Positions 19,828 through 27,043 of a stretch of DNA of 27,043 bases are shown piece after piece. The notes below the pieces were generated by a model that saw only the letters and a program-made list of their open reading frames with translations, was not told the origin of the DNA and did no database searches. Origin of the DNA: RPQJ01 sp963714645 (lineage in GTDB: Bacteria; Pseudomonadota; Gammaproteobacteria; Steroidobacterales; Steroidobacteraceae); contig CAVQQX010000100.1 in NCBI GenBank assembly GCA_963714645.1, forward strand, positions 1-27,043, read 5' to 3'. Position 1 is the stretch's first letter. Every line of letters begins with the position of its first letter. The position numbers and the translations under genes are program-made.

Positions 19828-21158
19828 GACTCGCCTCCATGCGTGCCCTGGTCGATTCGGTGTCGCCAGGCATCGGCTCGCTCGAGCACCGCCTGTTCGT
19901 CGATGTAGAGCAAATTGCCCTCCGCGAGCAGCCGGCGTCCGGCGACCCAGCTGTCGGTCACCTGGCGTGCGCTGCACGCATAAACGAGTGTCGTCGCCAC
20001 GTCGTGCACGGGCCAGCTTCCAGGCGACCGCAGGTCCACGCAACACATGTCCGCCCATTTGCCCGGCAGCAGGCTGCCGGTGCAGTCTGCGAGCCCGAGC
20101 GCGCGGGCGCCTTCCAGCGTGGCCATGCGCAGCAGGTCGGTCGCGACGAGCGCACCGGGTCGACTGGACACCCCCGCCGCCACGAGCCCGGCCGTCTGGG
20201 CCTCCGCGAGCACGTCGAGGTCGTTGTTCGACGCCGCCCCATCCGTGCCGAGGGCCACGCGCACCCCGCGTGCGAGCAGTTGGGCCGCCGGGCAGACACC
20301 GTTGCCGAGCTTCAGGTTGGATTGCGGGCAATGCACGACCGCGGCACCGGCAGAAGCGAGTGCATCGAGGTCGGCCGCCGTCGTGCGCGTCATGTGGACC
20401 GCCACGAGCAGCGGGCTCAGCAGGCCCAGCCGCGCGAGCCGCTCGAGCGGACGCACCCCATGCCGCGACATCGACCGCTCGATCTCCCGGTCCGACTCGT
20501 GCAGGTGGGTGACGACGGGCATATCGAGTTCGTCCGCGAGCCTGCGGATGCGCTCGAGGGTCGTGTCCTCGGCGGTATAGGGGGCGTGTGGCGCGAAATG
20601 CGTCGTCACCAGGGGATCGCCGCGGTACTGGTCGCGCAGCCTGGTGCCCTTCTCTATGTATTCGTCAGCCCCTGCAGCCCACGCCGTCGGCGCATCCACC
20701 ACGACGAGGCCGACGCTCGCCCGCATGTGGAATTCGGTCGCCGACTGCGCCACCACGTCGGGCCAGAGGTGCATGTCGGAGAAACAGGTGATGCCGGCAC
20801 GCAGCATCTCGGCGATGGCGAGTTCGGTGCCGTCGCGCACGTAGTCGGGATCGATCCAGCGACGCTCGATCGGCCAGACCGCCTCGCGCAGCCAGCGCTC
20901 GAGCGGCAGGTTCTCGGCGCGTCCGCGCAGCAGCGTCATCGCCGCATGGGTATGCGCGTTGATGAAACCCGGCAGCAGCACGTGATGCGGACGATCGATC
21001 GATTCGGTCGGCGAGAAGCGGGCGCGCGCCTCCGCGGTCGGCAGCACGCCGACGATCCGCCCGTCGCGAATCGCGACAGCGTGATCGTGCAGTGCTCGCG
21101 CGTCGGGCTCGACGGGCAGCACCCATCGCGCGCACACCAGCGTGTCTGCGGGGTCCAT
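19824..21158 (-). CDS. mtaD: 5-methylthioadenosine/S-adenosylhomocysteine deaminase-type amidohydrolase
   Basis: 444 residues from the ATG at 21158; the longer frame reaches into gyrA and is ignored. This is a TRZ/ATZ-family metal-dependent amidohydrolase. Metal ligands visible are His69 and His71 (INAHTHAA), a His in VVTHLHESD, a His in VAVHMTR and an Asp in LGTDGAASNNDLD. The family deaminates adenine-type compounds, and a Pseudomonas aeruginosa homologue in the same position beside ubiG and gyrA is a methylthioadenosine deaminase. Substrate here is inferred from that synteny. First gene of the minus-strand run ending at yciK and divergent from gyrA. Confidence 0.9.
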   Translation of the reverse strand: MDPADTLVCARWVLPVEPDARALHDHAVAIRDGRIVGVLPTAEARARFSPTESIDRPHHVLLPGFINAHTHAAMTLLRGRAENLPLERWLREAVWPIERRWIDPDYVRDGTELAIAEMLRAGITCFSDMHLWPDVVAQSATEFHMRASVGLVVVDAPTAWAAGADEYIEKGTRLRDQYRGDPLVTTHFAPHAPYTAEDTTLERIRRLADELDMPVVTHLHESDREIERSMSRHGVRPLERLARLGLLSPLLVAVHMTRTTAADLDALASAGAAVVHCPQSNLKLGNGVCPAAQLLARGVRVALGTDGAASNNDLDVLAEAQTAGLVAAGVSSRPGALVATDLLRMATLEGARALGLADCTGSLLPGKWADMCCVDLRSPGSWPVHDVATTLVYACSARQVTDSWVAGRRLLAEGNLLYIDEQAVLERADAWRHRIDQGTHGGES

Positions 21159-21253
21159 TCGGGGTCTCGCGGATCGGAGACGACAGTATACCGGCGCGTG
21201 CTGCCTGCGACCGGGAAAAGCCCTGCCGCGACCGGCGGTTGAGAAGTCGTTCA

Positions 21254-21262
21254 TGGTATGAT
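21254..21262 (+). promoter_or_regulatory. Extended -10 promoter for gyrA
   Basis: TGG-TATGAT at 21254-21262 is an extended -10 identical to the one upstream of etfB. A T-run (TTTTTGA) follows near the predicted start at about 21269. No good -35 hexamer is visible. Confidence 0.5.
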
Positions 21263-21281
21263 TTCGGCTCTTTTTGACCCT

Positions 21282-21303
21282 GTCCCGGGACCGGCGCCGG
21301 GAC
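21282..21303 (+). promoter_or_regulatory. GC-rich hairpin in the gyrA leader
   Basis: GTCCCGG (21282-21288) and CCGGGAC (21297-21303) can form a 7-bp stem with an 8-base loop in the predicted 5' leader, 43 bases before the ATG. It has no U-tract, so it is not an intrinsic terminator. A role in mRNA stability or supercoiling response is possible but unsupported. Confidence 0.3.
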
Positions 21304-21346
21304 CACTGCAACGGGCCTCGCAATAGCGCCCTGTACAAACGGATCC

Positions 21347-23965
<2,619 letters not shown>

Positions 23966-23999
23966 TTCAGCCGATCGACCTGCGGAGCTGCACCCGTCC

Positions 24000-25079
24000 A
24001 TGACCCGTGTCTACAATTTCAGCGCCGGCCCGGCGGTGCTGCCCGAAGAAGTGCTCGCCCAGCTCCGGGACGAGATGCTCGACTGGCACGGGCAGGGGAT
24101 GTCCGTGATGGAAATGAGCCATCGCGGCAAGGCATTTGCCGGCATCGCGCAGCAGGCCGAATCCGACCTGCGCGAGCTCCTCGCGGTGCCCGGCAACTAT
24201 CGCGTGCTCTTCCTGCAGGGCGGCGCGACGGCACAATTCGCGGCCGTCCCGCTCAACCTCACCGCGCCCGGAGCCCCGGTCGACATCGTCAACACCGGTT
24301 CCTGGTCGAAGAAGGCGATCGCCGAGGCGCGCAAGTACTGCAAGGTCAACGTCGCGGCCGACGCCGGCGATTCGAATTACTCGACCGTCCCCGCGCAGTC
24401 GGCCTGGCGGCGCACGGCCGACGCCGCCTACCTGCACTACACGCCGAACGAGACGATCGGCGGCGTCGAGTTTCCGTTCGTTCCTGACTCGGACGTGCCG
24501 CTGGTCGCCGACTTCTCGTCGACGATCCTGTCCCGCCCGATCGAGGTTCGCCGTTTCGGCGTGATCTACGCCGGCGCCCAGAAGAACATCGGGCCGGCGG
24601 GGCTCGTGGTCGTGATCGTGCGCGAAGACCTGCTCGGTCGTGCACGCGCGGACGTGCCGACGGTGTTCGACTGGAAGGCGATGGCGGCGGACGGCTCGAT
24701 GCTCAACACGCCGGCGACCTATTCGTGGTACGTCGCGGGCCTGGTGTTCCAGTGGCTCAAGCGCCTGGGCGGTCTGACGGCGATGGCCCGCCTCAACGAG
24801 TCCAAGGCACGGAAGCTCTACGACGCGATCGACGGATCGGGCTTCTACCGCAACCCGGTGGCCGTCGAGTGCCGATCCTGGATGAACGTCCCGTTCACGC
24901 TGCCCGACCCCGCGCTCGAGCAGCCTTTCGCCGAAGGCGCCCGTGCCGCGGGCCTGGTCGCACTCGAGGGACACCGGTCGGTGGGAGGCATGCGCGCGAG
25001 TCTCTACAACGCAATGCCCATGGCGGGTGTCGATGCGCTGGTGCAGTACATGCGCGAGTTCCAGCGAATGCACGGTTGA
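24000..25079 (+). CDS. serC: Phosphoserine aminotransferase
   Basis: 359 residues from ATG 24000 (MTRVYNFSAGPAVLPEEV). A PLP enzyme converting 3-phosphohydroxypyruvate to phosphoserine, and acting in pyridoxal phosphate synthesis. HGQGMSVMEMSHRGKAF (30-46) is a family signature, Asp171 (VADFSS) contacts the pyridine nitrogen, and Lys195 (YAGAQKNIGPAG) is the Schiff-base lysine. A gyrA-serC-pheA order is typical of Pseudomonas-type genomes. An in-frame start 45 bases upstream inside gyrA gives no family-like sequence. Confidence 0.97.
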   Translation: MTRVYNFSAGPAVLPEEVLAQLRDEMLDWHGQGMSVMEMSHRGKAFAGIAQQAESDLRELLAVPGNYRVLFLQGGATAQFAAVPLNLTAPGAPVDIVNTGSWSKKAIAEARKYCKVNVAADAGDSNYSTVPAQSAWRRTADAAYLHYTPNETIGGVEFPFVPDSDVPLVADFSSTILSRPIEVRRFGVIYAGAQKNIGPAGLVVVIVREDLLGRARADVPTVFDWKAMAADGSMLNTPATYSWYVAGLVFQWLKRLGGLTAMARLNESKARKLYDAIDGSGFYRNPVAVECRSWMNVPFTLPDPALEQPFAEGARAAGLVALEGHRSVGGMRASLYNAMPMAGVDALVQYMREFQRMHG

Positions 25080-25108
25080 GTGTCCCGCCGAATCACCCAC
25101 GCGCAGCC

Positions 25109-26275
25109 ATGTACAAGATCCTCACGTTGAACAACATCTCGGTGCGCGGCCTCGAGCGGCTGCCCCGCGACCGATATGAGGTCGCCTCCGAGATCGTCCA
25201 CCCGGACGCGATCCTCGTGCGCTCGGCGGACGTCCACGGAATGGAGCTGCCGCAGAGCGTGCTGGCTGTCGCGCGGGCAGGCGCCGGCACGAACAACATC
25301 CCCGTGTCGCAATTGAGCCAGCGCGGAATTCCCGTGTTCAATGCGCCGGGAGCAAATGCCAACGCGGTCAAGGAACTCGTTCTGGCGGGACTCTTCCTGG
25401 CCTCGCGCAACATCTGCCAGGCGTGGGGCTACGTGCGTTCGCTCGACTCGGCGGACGACGAGGCGCTCGAAGAGGCGGTCGAGCGGGGCAAGAAGCAATT
25501 CGTGGGCTACGAGCTGCCGGGTCGCACGCTCGGCGTCGTCGGCCTCGGCGCGATCGGTGTCGAGGTGGCCAACGCGGCGCTCGGCCTCGGAATGAAAGTG
25601 CTGGGTTACGATCCCCTGATCACCGTCCAGCGGGCGTGGCAGCTGTCGTCGGGCGTGGAACAGGCCCTGAGCCTCGACGACCTGTTCGCGCGTTCCGACG
25701 CGGTCACGGTGCACGTCCCGCTCAACGACCACACGCGCGGGCTGGTGAACGGAGCGCGGATGCGCCTGATGCGCAAGGGCGGCGCCGTGCTGAACTTCGC
25801 GCGCGCGCAGATCGTCGACGAGCCGTCGATGCTCGCCAGTCTCGATGCCGGTCACCTCGCAGCCTACGTCTGCGATTTCCCGTCGCTCGCGGTCCGCGCG
25901 CATCCGCGGGTCGTCGCGCTGCCGCACCTCGGGGCCTCGACCGCTGAGGCCGAGGAGAACTGCGCAGTCATGGTCGCGGACACACTGCGAGACTTTCTCG
26001 AGAACGGCAACATCCGCCATTCCGTCAACTTCCCCGAGGCGATCTTGCCGCGCGTGGGCAGCAGCCGGCTCGCGATCGCCAATGCCAACGTGCCGAACAT
26101 GGTCGGCCAGATCTCGACGACGCTCGCGGCGGCGAGTCTCAATATCGCCGACCTGCTCAACAAGTCGCGCGGCGGGCTCGCCTATACCCTGATCGACACG
26201 GACGACACGATTCCGCTCGCGGTGCTCGACAAGCTGCGATCCATCCAGGGCGTGCTGAGCGCGCGACTGCTGTAG
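25109..26275 (+). CDS. serA: D-3-phosphoglycerate dehydrogenase
   Basis: 388 residues from ATG 25109, 29 bases after serC. First step of serine synthesis, 3-phosphoglycerate to 3-phosphohydroxypyruvate with NAD. The Rossmann motif is VVGLGAIG (143-150). Catalytic Arg232 (NFARAQIVDE; the residue after Arg-Ala is usually Gly) and His273 (LPHLGAST) are present, with the CDFPS segment of the short SerA type. Residues about 318-388 form a C-terminal ACT domain (NVPNMVGQISTTLAAASLNI), which would allow serine feedback. serA inserted between serC and pheA makes the serine pair contiguous. Confidence 0.96.
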   Translation: MYKILTLNNISVRGLERLPRDRYEVASEIVHPDAILVRSADVHGMELPQSVLAVARAGAGTNNIPVSQLSQRGIPVFNAPGANANAVKELVLAGLFLASRNICQAWGYVRSLDSADDEALEEAVERGKKQFVGYELPGRTLGVVGLGAIGVEVANAALGLGMKVLGYDPLITVQRAWQLSSGVEQALSLDDLFARSDAVTVHVPLNDHTRGLVNGARMRLMRKGGAVLNFARAQIVDEPSMLASLDAGHLAAYVCDFPSLAVRAHPRVVALPHLGASTAEAEENCAVMVADTLRDFLENGNIRHSVNFPEAILPRVGSSRLAIANANVPNMVGQISTTLAAASLNIADLLNKSRGGLAYTLIDTDDTIPLAVLDKLRSIQGVLSARLL

Positions 26276-26282
26276 TTCGAAC

Positions 26283-26849
26283 ATGGCGAAAACGAAGAAG
26301 CCGGCCCGCACCGCTGCCCGCAGGGCCAGGTCGACCGCAGGCAAGTCCGCACGGGCACCGGCAACCGCGCCGCTCGAGCAGATCCGCGAACGCATCGACG
26401 CGGTCGACGCGCAGCTGCATGCGCTGATCAACGAGCGGGCGCGGCTTGCGCAGCGCGTGGGTGTCTCGAAGCACGCATCGGGCCACACCGTGGACTTCTA
26501 CCGGCCCGAGCGCGAAGCGCAGGTGCTGCGGCTCGCGCTGTCCCGCAACCAGGACGGTGGTGGTCCGCTCAGGGACGAGGAGATCCTGCGCCTCTTCCGC
26601 GAGATCATGTCGGCGTGCCTCGCGCAGCAGAACGCGCTCAAGATCGGCTATCTCGGCCCCGAGGGCACGTTCACCCAGCAGGCGGTGCTTGAAGCTAATG
26701 AAATTAGCAACAGAATCAACAATAACCAAATGACTAAATCATACCTCATATGGAAACAATATCAAAAGCTTCTTCACCAGAATCTTCGCTGCGAAAATAA
26801 TAAGGCATCGGTACCAACACCACATCGAACTGCCCATAATGGGCTATAG
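26283..26849 (+). CDS. pheA: Chorismate mutase/prephenate dehydratase (P-protein), cut by a sequence junction
   Basis: Starts at ATG 26283, seven bases after serA. After a basic Ala/Lys/Arg-rich leader (1-29) comes an AroQ chorismate mutase domain (about 30-116: LEQIRERIDAVDAQLHALIN, with RVGVSKHASG). The first strand of the prephenate dehydratase domain follows, KIGYLGPEGTFTQQAVL (120-136). At codon 136 (about 26690) the native sequence stops. The frame runs on by chance to 26849 through AT-rich DNA encoding Asn/Gln-rich residues unlike any PheA. A full P-protein is about 360-390 residues, so the rest of dehydratase and the ACT domain are missing. The mutase part could be intact; a real truncation or an assembly chimera are both possible, and I favour chimera. 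Confidence 0.85.
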   Translation: MAKTKKPARTAARRARSTAGKSARAPATAPLEQIRERIDAVDAQLHALINERARLAQRVGVSKHASGHTVDFYRPEREAQVLRLALSRNQDGGGPLRDEEILRLFREIMSACLAQQNALKIGYLGPEGTFTQQAVLEANEISNRINNNQMTKSYLIWKQYQKLLHQNLRCENNKASVPTPHRTAHNGL

Positions 26850-27043
26850 CCAATGTCCCGCGTTATGAACGCCGCTACACCATGACGATCTTATGCGGAA
26901 AGAAATGCTCTTGACAAGCGGCAACAAATCTAAACATGTCTCGCCACGAGCGACTTAAGTCCTCGATATAATTCAATAATTCTACCTTCTCGGTAAACCA
27001 CCAATTCCTAAATGCTAAGTCCAAAGAAGCAATCTTCTAAGTT
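26691..27043. other. AT-rich foreign segment joined inside pheA
   Basis: From about 26691 to the end of the window the DNA is roughly 40% G+C by eye, against about 70% in the adjoining pheA. There is no inverted repeat, target duplication, integrase or IS end at the junction, only an abrupt change. The segment runs off the window edge. See the minus-strand frame at 26746-27042. Confidence 0.8.
26746..27042 (-). other. Protein-like frame interrupted only by TAG/TAA (possible variant-code gene fragment)
   Basis: Read on the minus strand from 27042, one frame of 99 codons reaches TGA at 26748-26746. In-frame TAG occurs at 27039-27037 and 26877-26875, and TAA at 26865-26863. The residues between look like a real soluble protein (for example KVELLNYIEDLSRSWRDMFR, FVAACQEHFFPHKIVMV, YGQFDVVLVPMPYYFRSEDS). 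If TAA/TAG encode Gln, as in many ciliates, the frame is continuous and ends at TGA. Alternatively it is a bacterial or phage pseudogene. I do not recognise the family. Just after it, GT at 26744 and AG at 26695 could bound a 50-base intron, which is speculative. Confidence 0.3.

Noticed and set aside
26683..26700. Insertion sequence end at the pheA junction
   Set aside because: No terminal inverted repeat, transposase frame or target duplication can be seen; the segment runs to the window edge without a second junction.

Overview
The window is GC-rich (roughly two thirds G+C by eye) chromosomal DNA from a gammaproteobacterium. Gene order (mtaD-like deaminase, ubiG, yciK next to a divergent gyrA-serC-serA-pheA; ppiC-bolA-yciB divergent from yciO-trpS-scpA-scpB-rluB; etfB-etfA; rsgA-M48 protease divergent from orn) resembles Pseudomonas, Xanthomonadales and Nevskiales-type genomes. 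I cannot name the genus.

Layout. 1-148: tail of a MAPEG membrane protein, then a bidirectional terminator. 202-1898 (minus): etfB-etfA. 2013-4306 (minus): M48 protease and rsgA, divergent from orn (4437-4982). 4997-9830: an accessory segment with more A/T and less biased codons than its neighbours. It holds two DUF6502-like genes around a secreted 811-residue protein built from 66 copies of an AIIGTGR octapeptide and 18 DKAASS linkers, ending in a DUF5666-like beta domain. The second DUF6502-like gene has a sigma70-like promoter overlapped by a perfect palindromic operator. Between it and ppiC lie a consensus CRP-type site, a promoter-like element and a small ORF with a strong ribosome-binding site.

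9829-11642 (minus): yciB, bolA and a parvulin lipoprotein. 11727-16114 (plus): yciO, trpS, scpA, scpB and an RluB homologue lacking the catalytic aspartate. 16086-21158 (minus): mtaD-like deaminase, ubiG, rmuC, a squalene/phytoene-synthase-like protein with degenerate active-site motifs, and yciK, nearly all overlapping or closely spaced. 21347-26690 (plus): gyrA, serC, serA and the first third of pheA.

At about 26690 the sequence changes abruptly inside pheA from GC-rich bacterial coding DNA to AT-rich DNA. On the minus strand this tail reads as one protein-like frame interrupted only by TAG/TAA and ended by TGA. The simplest view is a chimeric contig end, perhaps joined to DNA of an organism with a variant code.

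Most of the window is housekeeping: electron transfer, ribosome and RNA turnover, tRNA charging and modification, chromosome condensation, topology, and ubiquinone, serine and phenylalanine synthesis. The candidate undescribed system is the DUF6502 / octapeptide-repeat / DUF6502 locus.
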